Origin: Sphagnum compactum
Taxonomy: Eukaryota; Bryophyta; Sphagnopsida; Sphagnales
Length of the DNA: 64,000 nucleotides
Assembly: GCA_965153455.1 (NCBI GenBank)
Contig: OZ234493.1
Location: 14,746,213-14,810,212 of the forward strand
Direction of reading: 5' to 3'
Shown here: piece by piece, positions 1 through 12,302 of the stretch
How positions within the stretch are numbered: the stretch's first letter is position 1
How the letters are laid out: each line of letters opens with the position of its first letter
Translations under genes and position numbers: made by a program
Notes under the pieces: generated by a model
What the model saw: the letters and a program-made list of their open reading frames with translations, nothing else
Database searches by the model: none
Told to the model about the DNA's origin: nothing

Positions 1-1634
1 ACATTGGTGTCAATGCTTGGATTTGTACAGGATGAATGAACTTTTTCCATGTTTGCATTTATGAAAGATAAATTGTGCAATAGGTTGGTTTACATTTGCA
101 CACAATTGTTCACATGTTTGCACAAGAGTTTTATATTCAAGATAACTTTCCTTATCAAGAGGCTATTACAAGTTGGAAGGATTAGAAAGTCCAGATTGAA
201 GCTATCACTTTAGCAGGTTTTGTTTTTTTCACAACACAAGATTCAAATGTTCTTGTTTTCATGATTTGGAAAAGTTTGGTGATTGTGTTTGGTTTTTTAT
301 AAGGTTATGAGGTTTACTAACATTTTGGTGTGATGGTGTGATTTTGAGTTGCATTGGATGAAGTTTGATATTAAACTAGGGTTCAATTTACCTTCAAAAT
401 ATGTTTGTGTTTAGTCTTTAAGTTTGAAGTTCTATAACAGTGTAACTTTCTATCTTTGTTTCTCACTATCCACATTCTACACTACTTTTTTTGGTGGATT
501 CTAGTAAGAATTTAAATAATTTGTGGGTGGCATTTCAATTTATTTCTAAAAAAAGTGAATAGCCACTTTGGGCTATTTTGAAATATCCATGTTTATCAAA
601 AGTTAATTCAACAAATGATCGAGAAGCCACCTAACCCTTTGTCAAAATTACATAATATGCCAATTAGGCATATTAGAGAGTAGTCCTATTGCCATTTGCG
701 CACATTTTATTTTTTATTAAAAAAATCTTGAATTGAGGGTGTCATCCCATTTAAAGGAGGTTCAATGTTTTTAAGGATGATATTATATAAAAAAGTACAA
801 GTTTGACCTTACTTGTTAGGTAAGTTATTGCATTTGATTGGTTGTACATAATTAATATTATATAATCTTTATTTTGAATTTTGTATATAAGTTGAAAAAC
901 TTAATATTACACAATTGTTTTATTTTAGATATGTGTAAGGAGGAGAGAACCTCACCTTGTCTTAAATCAAACCAATTTTAAATTCTTTGTGAAAATGATA
1001 AAAACCAGAGGTTTTAAAAATTTATCTCAGAAAATCAATCTCAAGACTAGACCAGAGGTTCCATATAAACATTAAAAGAAAAACAAAGGTAGAACCGAGA
1101 CCAAAGGTTCCTTTTGAAATCAAGAACTGGACAACACTGAAATATAATCACTTGTTGCATGGATACCTAGACTCATACCCAATTGATAAGAAGATACAAT
1201 GGGTACACTAGTCACTATGACTATCATCTAACATTCAACCATCCATTAATGATCACATGGCATTACTTCATTTTGGTTTCCTCCATGTAGATTCTATCGC
1301 AGATTCAACAATTACTAGACCATTCTGCAAAGCAAGAGTGTGATAAACAGTTTTGCTGAAACATTGAGAAGTTTCAAATAATAATTTCTCAAATACAAAT
1401 TGGGTATTATAGTCAACTTGGCAAAATCTACAAATCTGACACAAAAAAAATTAAAAAAAAACTCTAGAAGCAATGTGCATCATATAGTCAGCAAAGCTCT
1501 GCTTTCTTGATAAGAGTATCAAAATTTGTAAAAGACTTTGGGGTCATGCACAATCATATTGAAACCCTTTCGAGTGGCCCGAGTGAACCAGCACCCACCA
1601 ATGCACTGTGAAGGATGACTGGTACCATAGTACG
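1..1634. other. AT-rich intergenic DNA, no gene seen
   Basis: No open reading frame of note and no recognisable domain on either strand. The stretch is AT-rich with very few CG dinucleotides and A/T runs, typical of decayed repeat DNA. Nothing more specific can be supported. Confidence 0.6.
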
Positions 1635-1809
1635 TAGCCTGGTTAGGCACTAATTAATTTGTTTTGGAATTGTCAAAAATGCTGAAAAATACTTGCCTGC
1701 CATGTCAAAAGGTATCTGAAAGAAACTCTCCAGAACACTAGCTTCATTATTAATGTAAATGACAAAATAATATTAATATAATTCAGCATCTCGCTGCCAA
1801 ACCAGGCTA
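1635..1809. mobile_element. Putative MITE with 15-bp terminal inverted repeats
   Basis: The segment begins TAGCCTGGTTAGGCA and ends with the inverse of TAGCCTGGTTTGGCA, so 14 of 15 terminal bases pair. It is 175 bp long with no coding capacity, the size and shape of a miniature inverted-repeat element. I see no clear target-site duplication, so the superfamily is unassigned and chance pairing is possible. Confidence 0.35.
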
Positions 1810-2984
1810 GGTATTCCACAATAAGTCAGGAAACAAATTCTCTTGGGTTCCAGGTAACCGTAGTGGTTAGCTACGTTTCTTTCGCTAGTACCTACTTACT
1901 TGTTAAAAGATGGATAGCAAAATCAGTCCGTAGGGTAGATCGACCCATTGTTGATTGTGTGCCTATGATCGAACACTTTGGCAAATCTTTCTCAATTCTT
2001 CTCCATTTTGAGTGATTTAATATTTTATAGGAGCGCCTTCTCAAGCTGTACAAGTCATCTTTGAAATGCAATTTTTTCAAGTTTTCTTAGTTTTAAATTT
2101 CATAGCTTCATTATTTCTTATTCATTTTAAACAATTTAAAGTGCTATAGGAGTGCCACCTCAAGTTCTACAAATCATCTTTGAACTCTAATAGCAACATA
2201 GCAACACCCAAGGAATTCTTTGGGTGTTCGGGAACTGGCTTTTGTAATGTTTGGTGGTTTGTTTTTTAAAGTTCTTGACCTTCTTTACTTTGAAGGGCTA
2301 TAACTTTTTCATTTCTAATCTGTTTTCAACGATTGCTAATGTGTTGGATGCACCAAGAGGAGGGGTTCAAGTTTTGTTTGGACACGAAAAAAATGCAGCC
2401 CTCCCTTGAATCTGGCCTGCCCTGAGCGCTTAAATGTTTGATCACTGGCCGGTCTACCCTACTTATGTGCAAACCACCACTTATCTAATACCGTAGTAAC
2501 TTGGCAGCTTTGACACAAATCATATTATTTTTAAAAATGCTGAAATCTTCAAAATCAATTAATTATTTGATAAACATGTGTCGAAGCTGTCATAGTAATC
2601 ACCTATTTTCCTACCTATATATATATATATATATTATATGACCTATTTCTTATAGAATGGGTTACCTATACTTCTTACAAATTTGGTGAATTGTTGGAAG
2701 CTATTTTCTAAATATGGCAATTTTAGATTGTTTTTCCCTTGTTGTGTGACGATTTGGCCCATTTTTTTCCAAAAGAAAACCCTTTGTGCCTTTCTCACCT
2801 TCCTTTGTTTTCTGACTAGGTTGCAAAAATTCACCCTCCCCAAAAAACCATGGTTAGTAAGGTGAAACCGGACATCACCTAAGTTGAGCTTCATGAATCC
2901 ACAACTCAGTCATAATGTGAATCCAGTGGATGTGGTGGTGCTGTTGGCTCACTTCTGGCCCTCTTGGACTCTGACTCACAGGCT
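1810..2984. other. Intergenic DNA with (TA)n and decayed repeat pieces
   Basis: A short TA microsatellite lies at about 2617-2640. Around 2680-2865 there are weak echoes of the hAT-like MITE family described below (a 'tatggcaatttt' type stretch), too decayed to bound. Short opposing reading frames here look like chance. Confidence 0.5.
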
Positions 2985-3205
2985 TTTTTTTGGGTGTTGA
3001 AGAAGAGAAATGAAAAATGAAAAACTAAAAAAAAAAGAGGTGATTTCAGATGGGTTTCAATCACCAGAAAAATGAGACAATAAAGGTAAAAATATTTGCC
3101 AGTTATCTGCATATATTTGGTTTTTAAGTGTGTAGCCATAAATATAGAAGGTTGATTTATTAAAGCCTTCAGCTGAATTGAGAACAAAATCCCTGGATCT
3201 ACTGA
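2985..3205 (+). mobile_element. Decayed hAT-like MITE fragment (subfamily B)
   Basis: The order of short motifs (an A-rich run, a 'caatcaccagaaaaatgag' block, 'gtgtagccataaatatagaagg', then 'ttgatttattaaag') matches the inside of the better-preserved copies at 38794-39108 and 51617-51926, read in the opposite direction. Ends and target duplication are lost. Confidence 0.4.
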
Positions 3206-3550
3206 TCAGAGGTATCAGATCTTGGCTATGGGTCATCTGCTGGCTATGGCAATCAATTCCCCTGGCAGCATATTTGTACACTCGAAGCAGGTTCTAAATG
3301 CTTTGCATGTCTACAGAGTAATCATTTCCCACAAATTCCCATTCTCCAAATGTGTGCAAATGATTCACTTCATTTTGGAGCCCATTGTAGTTGATTTTAC
3401 CCTTGCAAAGTTGTATCTCATTTTGTGTTCAAGAACCGAGCTTCACATGTGGATGGTTGATAAATAGCTAACCTAAAGTGGTTAGCTATTGGATGGCAAA
3501 ACAATGAAAAAGTATCTCATGTCCACACATCATCCATCATACAAGGGTGG

Positions 3551-3836
3551 CTGCCCATTTTTTTGGGGCGGGCGAATTTTTTGCATTTTTGTGACCTGAA
3601 AAATATGATTTCTACACATGCAAAGGATTTTGTCAAAAAAAATGGCCTAACTTGCCAAGTTTCTGCAACAAGTTCTAGCCAAAATATAGCCAATATATAA
3701 GGCATTAAGGTAGCCAAAATTCAAAGGATTCTTTGAAAAATATTCTTTCATCTTGGGTCTATAGCCAAATTTTGTTTAAATCCTCTTGTTGATGATTGCT
3801 AGTTTGGCCGCGTCACAAAATTGAAAAAGAACACTG
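3551..3836 (-). mobile_element. hAT-like MITE (subfamily A), with target duplication
   Basis: The copy lies in reverse orientation and ends at CACTG. Its right part reads as the inverse of the CAATTTTGTGATG... start seen in the copy at 49549-49846. The flanking octamers are aagggtgg and gtgggtgg, six of eight identical, as expected for an old 8-bp hAT target duplication. It contains 'ctatagccaaattttg', a decayed form of the central GCCAAATTTGGC palindrome of the family. It is about 286 bp and non-coding. Confidence 0.65.
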
Positions 3837-3852
3837 GTGGGTGGGTGGGAGT

Positions 3853-4080
3853 GCCAACCTTATTTTTGTCGGTGAAATTTCAGCAAAAAGGAAATTAAAA
3901 AAAGAAATTAGTAAGTGAAGTGGATTTGGAAGGTTTCAATCATCAAAAGTGAGAAAAAAATAGTTAAAAGATGACATATTTTCTATATTTGATTTTCTAT
4001 GTGTAGGTATGAATATAAAAAGGTTGGTTAAAGATTTGTATTTCATATCTGGTTTATAGCCAAATTCCTAAAAGAACACT
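3853..4080 (+). mobile_element. hAT-like MITE fragment (subfamily B)
   Basis: Directly follows the previous element. It holds the subfamily B block order (aggtttcaatcatcaaaagtgag, then 'atgtgtaggtatgaatataaaaagg', then 'gttaaagatttgtatttcatatctgg' and 'tatagccaaatt') and ends in AACACTA before gtgggtgc. The family 8-bp duplication is only weakly supported here. Confidence 0.5.
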
Positions 4081-4467
4081 AGTGGGTGCTGGTTTACTCT
4101 GGCCACCCAATGGAATGTTGTGACTTCCTCCCTCAAGGGTCAGGAGTCAGGACCCTAGAAAAACCTAGAGCATCAACTCAAAACAAATAATGAGCTCATC
4201 ATGCCATGCCCATAGGAAGAAGGCACCACACTAGTAGTAGTAGCACATGATTATGGCCTATATTTTTTTTACCAATAATTGACATAACTCTTTTATAGCA
4301 GACAGTATCATAAGAATGGTGTATATGCATGGTTTCACATCATGCCATGTTGAAGTCATAATTTCCAAGTTTGCTCTTGAAGTTTGGAAATTGGAACTTG
4401 GCTTGCAATGTTGTCAACTATTAAGTAGATTTAATGGCTACCCATTGTAGATTGTAGTACAGTAAAA

Positions 4468-4684
4468 GGTGTGCATTCACACTTGGTGTTAGGAACTCTA
4501 GTGTTGAGTTGCCAAACACCACCCCTAGTCATTTAGGACTTGTAAACCTACTTACCATGAACATTTTACATTAAGTTAAGATTCACTTAACATTAAGCTA
4601 TCACCCATTTAACAATGGGTGCCACCTAGGATGCCACCTAGATTTTCATTAAACATTGACTTAACATCAAGTGTGAATGCACCA
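4468..4684. mobile_element. MITE with 20-bp inverted repeats, copy 1
   Basis: Starts with a variant of GGTGCATTCACACTTGGTGT (one GT dinucleotide extra) and ends with ACATCAAGTGTGAATGCACC, so the two ends are near-perfect inverted repeats. The interior is about 80 percent identical by eye to the copy at 22914-23125, including two adjacent 'gccacctagg/gatgccacctaga' units. TAA occurs on both sides, close to the ends, compatible with the 3-bp TAA target duplication of PIF/Harbinger (Tourist-like) elements. It is non-coding; the superfamily is inferred from the flank only. Confidence 0.75.
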
Positions 4685-7600
4685 TAACTCTGACTGATCT
4701 TAATTTGGAACCCTTATGTTTTGTCAACTCTGAGTGATCCTAATTTAAGACCTGATTTTTTGTTTCCCCTTCTAAACCTATCATTCACCAGCCATAATGG
4801 CCATCAGTCTTAAGATCTCTTTCCCTTACCATTGCTGCCATCACACTTAAGGTTAGCTCCAATGGCCAGGGTTCTTTGTTCAAAACAAGGTTGCCCTCTG
4901 CAATTGACTCCATGGGAAGTCTCTTGAAAGCTCATGAGAGAAGAAGAGCTCAAAAACATTACATTTTTATAATGGGTCAAAAGATAAGAAGAAAAGACTG
5001 GACCTGCAAGTCTGTTGAAAGCAAGCTCCTAAGGAGTGTTTTATTTCTGGGCAGACTTCTACATGTTTTAAAGGGCAGGTACCATTACAAAGGGAAAAAG
5101 AGAGGGTTAATCATTTTCAATTGCGCGCAAATTGTTTCTTTGGGGAAGGTGTAGTCACATTTATGTCTACTGGCTACAATTTTCAGACTTTCTTGAAATA
5201 ATGTCACCAGTTCTTGGTTGAAATTTGCTGAAGGATGCTCGTGACATTAGCCGTCATGTATGAGGCCATGCATACGGGCATCACTACAAGTCACGACATA
5301 GCTCCATCACGAAATGGAAAAAAATTATTTAAAACAAAGATTGCTCCCTAAAGCAGAAGACCTTAAATATTAGAATTTAGAATGGATGAAGGCAAGAAAA
5401 GAAAAGATAATGTGACAATTTATATTACGACACAAATCATAATACATAAGTGGATGAGTGGAAATATAAAACCAAAAGAAAATTTTACCCAATCTTTACC
5501 CTTATTAAAAACTTATCTCAAACCCAAGGCTTGGGTGATGCATTTCTAAAAACCTTGTATTCATATGGCGAGAAAACCTAAACCTATTTTTTAAAAGGAC
5601 AATAGTCCAATCCATATTCAAGTTTCAATTTTAATGAGTGACGATTTCATAGTTTAACTCCAAATCTTATTTCAACAAAAATTTGAACCTTTCATTTGGA
5701 TACTTTAGAATCTAATCTAGATCTTAGACTTAAACATGAACTTAATACCATGAACCTACCAACATTGCCTACAACCATAACTTCATGCATGACTTGCACC
5801 ATTTGGAGCTCCTTATCTTTTCTTTTTTTTTTTGTCCCACATAACCATTAGGTTTTTATTTATTTACAAAGAAATGGAAAGAATCCATTGCATATAGAAC
5901 CAACTTGCCAACAAGACGGATTCAAAAAGATTTCAATGCCTTCCATGGAAACCAAGAACAAAGAGTGGTTGAATATTTATGCAAATGTTGGGACTATTCA
6001 AGCTGGGATCTTGTGCACTAGCAAAGAGTTCAACCCACGGTGGATAGTTTATTGATAAAAGAAGTGACAATTCTGAAGGACATCACTTTACAATGTTGGG
6101 AACTTCTCAAAAATGCTTCACTTATGGGTGAGGGTGGGGTATTGATAGTGATACTAAGGATGTGAAAGTGTGCTTGACTTGTTAAGAATTCAAGGATTGA
6201 TAACTAGATTGTTTTCCATGGTTTTTAGCGAGCTCAAGTTTTACTTGGGTCTTTAGCAATGGGACACAAAGGAAGAACTACTGAAATCATCAAGCTTTGA
6301 AAAAAAGCTTATCAATTTAAAAAGTGAGCTTCAACACAACCTCCGTGATAAGTGGGAATAAGTCCTCCCACAAAACTTCCATGTGAATGAGAAGGAAGTT
6401 TGGAGGAAATGAAAAGTGAAAAAAACATTTGTTTTATACGATCCCTTTGGCAACATGCATTCATGGTCAACATTAAGTGGCTGAAAGCAAATTAGCAAGT
6501 GGCTTGCCCTTCCTACAACCTTCAAACCCTTGAATTGGCTACACACAAGTTTTGGTTATGCCTAGTTGTTCACATGGTGTGCGAGATTATTTTCATCTTT
6601 TTCTTCCACCTTAAAACTATGTTGCACTATGAATCCTTTTGGAAGGCTTTCAAATTGTAGCGGTGTTTATTTAGTAATATGTTGAATAGTAAAATCAAAA
6701 GGTGAATTATCAGCTTATGGTCTTTATTATAGGCATTACCTTCTAGGTTATTTGGGTTGAACAAAATGATATAATGTTTAATAGGGTCAGATGGTAGGAT
6801 GTTAACTTGAAAAGTATCATGTTCCAAGGGGTGCTAGATTATGGTAGGATTGAGCCGTAGAAGCTTTAAAATAAATTGAAAGAAGAAATTAAGAAATTTT
6901 GGAAATTTTTTATTAGGTTTGGTGTCCACATCATGTGAATTATATGCATATGATGGTAGAAAATTAGATGATATTATCAACCATCTAATGGTGGTCATGT
7001 TTTTTGGTAGGCTATGGGCTTGGGTTGATTCGAATGGGGCCCCCTCCCTTGGGCCTTCCTTTGTCATGACCATCAAAGTTGTATTCCATATACTTATATT
7101 TTATGTTAAGTTACAAACCACATTAAAATCCTTTAACAAGGTTCTTCATTCATGTAATCATTTTCCATCACATAAATGCCCAACCTTGTAACCAAATTCA
7201 AATAATTTAGTTTGGCTTTCCCTTAATTGTTTAGCAATAATGGTTCATCATTCATTACATATCAAATGTTTTGGAATCAAATTGAAAATGGCCTAACCAC
7301 AATATGAAGCACATTAAATGTACTTAAAACACCCAAGACATGCACTTATTTAAAAGTGTGGCTTAGTTCCTCAACTTTGCAAAATAGGTTCAAATCATCT
7401 TTTAGGTTTTTAACTCAATTAAGAGACTCATGAATCACACATAAACCTAAATAGAGTTTTAGAGTGATTTGGTTTTGAAATGTAACCAACTCCCCCATCA
7501 CCAAGCAATATAATGGTTATAATGGTTGTTAGGAGTTTATAAACATGTGTGTGTGACCATCTAATCAGGGCTTACATTTGCAATTCCAAAGTTTAAAATT

Positions 7601-8418
7601 TGAGCTAAAAATTAGTTCCTAATTAACCATAGTGAGAATCCAAATGCTTTGATTAACTATTATATCATGAGTTACAAGCCATAACTTTTGATGTTCATTT
7701 CATTAGTGACCTATTAGTTCACGCATAGTACCACCCTCAGTTATTTTTTACCCAAAAAGTCATATCTTTTAGTTTCTTGGATGAAGATGTAGTAATCACC
7801 ATTTTTGTGGATGAAAAAAGGTCATCTTCATTCTTAGTATGATTAGTTATGTTTTGTAATTAAGTGACCTCACTCTAAAGTGCCCATAAACTGATATAAA
7901 ATGGTAGTTTTTCTTTTGCACCCTTATTATAATTTGTCCAAATCCAATTGTTTTTAATTTGAAAAAAAATTATATTTATGACTTTTATATAATCTACTTT
8001 TTTACATTTTTGAAATCGTGTGAAAACTAATGGGGAACTTTTAAAAAAATTGCAAACCTTACAATATTTGTTTTTGTAACAATACATAAAAAAGTTGTAA
8101 ATGGAACCATCATTGTCATCATTTGTAAGTGTTGACTCATTTATTAATATTCAAAATTCATAAATGTTATAAGCAATTCAAAATAGGAAAATCCATCCAT
8201 TTTCATTATGACATGGAAGTATTAAGGACTTTTGAAGGCATTAGAAGTTTAAAATTTTGTAAACTTTTTTTCAACATGATTTTTTCTGAAATGTTTTTAG
8301 TTTTATTCAAAAATCTTATACCTTAAGATGTTCAAGAGGTTTAATATTCATTAACTTTTTGAAAAGATGATTATTTTGCCCCAAACATAGGCATCCCAAA
8401 TTTGGTGCTATCAAAATA
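4685..8418. other. AT-rich intergenic DNA, no gene seen
   Basis: The reading frames here are short and overlap on opposite strands without domain signatures. The segment 5880-6560 has slightly more complex sequence and could be a very decayed transposon coding region, but frequent stops in all frames prevent a call. No RNA gene or clear repeat was recognised. Confidence 0.5.
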
Positions 8419-8888
8419 CACTACAAAAATGGACTAAGGATTCCACATTTACACATTTTGGCATTTTAGAATGCTTTTACCCAACCAGCTCAAAGTTTTC
8501 ATTGGTTACTTAATCCATGATAAATATTTTATTAAAGACCATATTATTTCTTGTTACTATCATACCTATGATTCATAATCAATAAATTTTGTTAAAATAT
8601 TCAATTTTGTTGGCACAAAAAGAGGTTATGATAGCCCCATTTTAAATATTTTAATATTTAAATAACTGAAAGTATAAGTTTAGAAGTTTCCTTTGCATTT
8701 TGAATTTATTATGGTAACCTTGTGAGTGGATTGCTCCATATACCAATGTGGGTTAATTATCAATGTTTGAAATGTATATTAGGCCAGTCTTGGTATTAGA
8801 CATTTAAAAAAAAATTCATACCAACCTAGTCCTAATATTAGGTCCAAGACTTTTTGTTAGTATATATGTGGTATTGAAATTGATATAA

Positions 8889-9697
8889 CATCAATATTAC
8901 CTAATATCCTTGGGTCCATTCATGATTGGGGTACCAAAAAGGAGTGTCTAACTGAAAAAGGACTACAAACAACTTTGGATTTTTGTTTATTTTACATTAT
9001 TATAACTGTAATGAATTTTTGTATGCCAATAGATAAAATGATGTCTTCTTAAATAAATAAGAATATTTAAAAATAATTTGTATGTTAATATCCTTTTGAG
9101 TCTTGTAAACTAAAAGAATCAAGTGTTTAAATTACATTTAAAAAAAAGTAATCAAAAGGAAGGCATAAAATCATACAATTGATTTCAAATTTTTTGTACA
9201 ATAAAAACATGCCCCCACTATGAAAATACATGTTCATTGAATGAACTTGATGAAAAACCAAATCATTCAAAATTTTCAAAGTTTTGAAATTTTGAAGGAA
9301 AATGCTACGAGATTAAGTACTCATTTTTTAAACCATTTGATAAAAAATTATATTTAATGGGTTCAAAATGTTTAGCTTTAGATGTAGGTCACATGTGAAG
9401 GAAATAAACATGCCAAAAAACATGTTTGGTTGTCATTGAAATTCATTTTGCTATTTTTTGGGATTTTTTGCATTTTTGGCATTAAACTAAAATATTCATA
9501 CACAATTCATTTATGATTGTGAAAAATCAGCATTAACACATGAATTATCTTATATTGGACTATTTAATTTTTCTCACTTAAGTTTGTTTCATGTAAATGT
9601 TATTTGTAAAAAGTAGCTCTGAAAATTCCTTAAGTCCTTTTTTCTTTTCTTGGTACCCCAACCATGAATGGACCCCCCTATCAGGTTAATATTAATA
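8889..9697. mobile_element. Inverted-repeat element with about 48-bp arms
   Basis: The left arm at 8889-8936 contains GGGTCCATTCATGATTGGGG followed by TACC. The right arm at 9652-9697 holds its inverse with one change in the core, and the pairing extends outward through 'catcaatattacctaatatcc' against 'attaatattaacctgatag'. The 700-bp interior is AT-rich and has no coding potential. This fits a non-autonomous TIR or foldback element; no target duplication was found. Confidence 0.55.
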
Positions 9698-10190
9698 CAA
9701 AATATTGTTTCAAATCATGTTGGCCTAGTAGGGTCCTTGATATTAAAATTCATTACAACCATGGAGATAAAAGAAGAAATCAAATCTATTGACACTCCAC
9801 AAGAAAAGAAAAAGATTCATGTGATCATGCATATTATATCTAACCCATCCTAGAAAACATATGATGGCTTGGAGAGGAGTTTTTGGAGTTTTTTATTTCA
9901 TGGTTACAATTGGTAAGTTTATCATAGTCAATGCCATGGTAATTACACACCACCTTCGTTACAAAACTAGAAACATTATTTCATTCATAAGACTTGTGTC
10001 GATGGTCACAACCACTATTAAAATTTCAATCCATTCAAGTTTAGTGACTTACTTCCTTTTCCATTTGAAACACTTTCTCACTTCAAAAGGATTCGCCCAA
10101 TTCCTATAAAAGTATGAACATTGTGGTTGTTATAAACATCAACTTTCTTGCCCTAAAACCTTTTCATTTTCATTTTAAATGGTTGCATTA

Positions 10191-11554
10191 CACTAGAAAA
10201 AAATTGTGTTGTTTGCAACCCACCCACTTGCAGCTGAATGCAACTAGTTGTCCTATGCAACTCAAGTGATTACATGTGTAATTACATTTGAATTTTAGAT
10301 GATTTTTGGTCACCTTTGTAGCAATGGTCTAACTGATTTTTCTTTCATCCTTCAAAATGGATGACTTTTACACTTTGATTATATGTTACCATACATACAA
10401 TATCATATTATACATTTGATTTTACACAAATATGTTACCAATGAACTTGAACTCCAAAACTCAATTTGGTTTTCTTTGCTTAAACCAAATAATGACCCCT
10501 TCATTTCAAAAGAACATATCTTGCCCATTTCAAAACCAATTTGAATGATTTTTGTTGCTTTGAATGCATTAAGTGTAGAATACAAAATCTTTTTGAGGCT
10601 CAAGGACAACCAAACAATGACCAAAGATCTTGAGCTTCAAAACTGGTTTTATTAGCCTAAACTAAATAATGACCCCCTCCACTTCATAAGAACATATTTT
10701 GCTCAATTCAACATCAATTTGAATGATTTTTGTGGCGTTGGATACGTTAAGGTGTAAATCAAAATTTTTATAGTATTCCGCATCTCGCTTGTTTTTAATT
10801 TAAGCAAGGGACAAAAAAAAATCCTACAAGTTTTTTTTGAGGCTCAAGGACAATAAAGCAATGACCAAAGATCTTGAACTTCAAATCACAAACTGGTCCT
10901 ATTAACTTAAACCAAGTTGCAATTAGAATGTAACTATAATCCTTACCCAATATTGGTTGTCATAACTTTGAAGCTTGTAAATTATTTATTTCTAGGTGCT
11001 TTATTTCAAAGAACAAGTGGAATTGGGATGAACGAAAAAAAATTTGACCTTAAATGCTATAACCAAATTTTCTTTGATAAAAAGTTGTAAATTTACCTTT
11101 TGAGATAAGATTTACATAATTACTTAAACCCATTCATTTATTGACCTACTTATTTAAGCCACCTACCCCCCCTACTTAGGCCTATATATTTACCTACCTA
11201 CTTAACTAAGTGCCACATGTCAACATTTTATAAACCTTATATCGAATGGCCTAAATATGCTTAATTAATTAAAATAATAAATGTGAATGGGCTTAAATGC
11301 CATGTGTCATGAAATGGTTGGTTTTAAAATGGACATGTCATTAAATGATTGGCGTGAAAATCATTTAATTGCACATGTAGTTGTATATGCAACCTGTTGT
11401 ATGAATATGAATGGATGAAAAGTACAAACATACTATATGTACATCGTATGTACAATATGTCATATGTAATTTAGCCAAAAATTAGTTGCATGCAACACAT
11501 GCAACTAAAAATTAGTTGCATTCAATAGTTGCAAATGCTAGTTTTCTTCTAGTG
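10191..11554. mobile_element. Non-autonomous CACTA-like element, 1.36 kb
   Basis: The left end is CACTAGAAAAAAATT and the right end is the inverse of CACTAGAAGAAAACTAGC. Flanking triplets are TTA and TTG (one mismatch in a 3-bp duplication). Both subterminal regions are rich in the same short word, TGCAACTA or its inverse (near 10215-10260 and 11485-11540), which matches the subterminal binding-site arrays of CACTA transposons. There is no transposase frame. The interior carries a tandem duplication listed separately. Confidence 0.6.
10447..10915 (+). repeat. Tandem duplication inside the CACTA-like element
   Basis: Two and a partial third copy of a unit that begins 'caaaactcaatttggttttc' (10455), recurs as 'caaaactggttttattagcc' (10636) and again near 10885. 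Shared blocks include 'aaataatgacccc', 'aatttgaatgatttttgt' and 'gaggctcaaggacaa'. The second unit carries about 55 extra bases around 10770-10825. Confidence 0.6.
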
Positions 11555-12302
11555 TTGTTTGCCTTTTTTTGGGGTCTTGCATACCCACATAATTGCCCAT
11601 TTTAAGTTCTAAAGAGAATTGTGTGATGGTCAGAAATTTAAACTTTCATTTGTTGTTTGAAGGAAGGGGAAGAGGGATTTGTGTTGAAGACTCCTACAAC
11701 CACCCATGTCATTCATTAAATTTCAAGAAAATGAATTCTCAATAAAAATGTTGTTCTGAACTCTCCTTCATTCATCCAAGGAAATTACTATCTTCAAGTT
11801 TCATTCATCATTCAAGGAAATGTTCTTAAAAAAAGTGGTCTTGAAGTTTTATAAACCATTTTTCATTCATTCAATGAAGGCCTAACATTTCTTCCTCACT
11901 AAAAAAGGTTCAAGGAATGGCTTTTTAAAGCTTGAGTTAGTTAATAACCTAGGAAAGGAAAAATATTAACTTGATTCACCCCTCTTATGGAGAATAATTC
12001 TTGAACATTCTCCGCCAACCCATCATTGTTGAACAAAAAAATATAAATTGTCATTGTATTTTTTTTAAATGAAAAAATCTAAGATCCTTTAATTAATGTT
12101 GTCCATGTAAATGTAAATGGTCATGAAACATGTGTAAGAAAATGCAAATGTAATTCATTTACATTTACATGCCCAAGTTTTTACACAAGTACACTTCCAT
12201 TTTCTTCCAAATATATTTTGGGTTTTACATTTACACTTGCATGGTGTATGTATATATTTCTAAATACACTTCCCTGATGTCATGCATATGTTTTTTGTAG
12301 TG

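Larger units (their letters stand above)
8419..12302. mobile_element. Candidate CACTA-type element, composite (outer ends)
   Basis: The left end reads CACTACAAAAATGG and the right end is the inverse of CACTACAAAAAACATATG, the hallmark 5'-CACTA terminus of CACTA/EnSpm transposons. Both subterminal regions carry ACATTTACAC-type repeats. The flanking triplets are ata and tta, one mismatch from a 3-bp target duplication. The span is about 3.9 kb and has no transposase frame. It encloses two other inverted-repeat elements, so it may be a nested composite. The ends are short, and chance pairing over this distance cannot be excluded. Confidence 0.35.
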
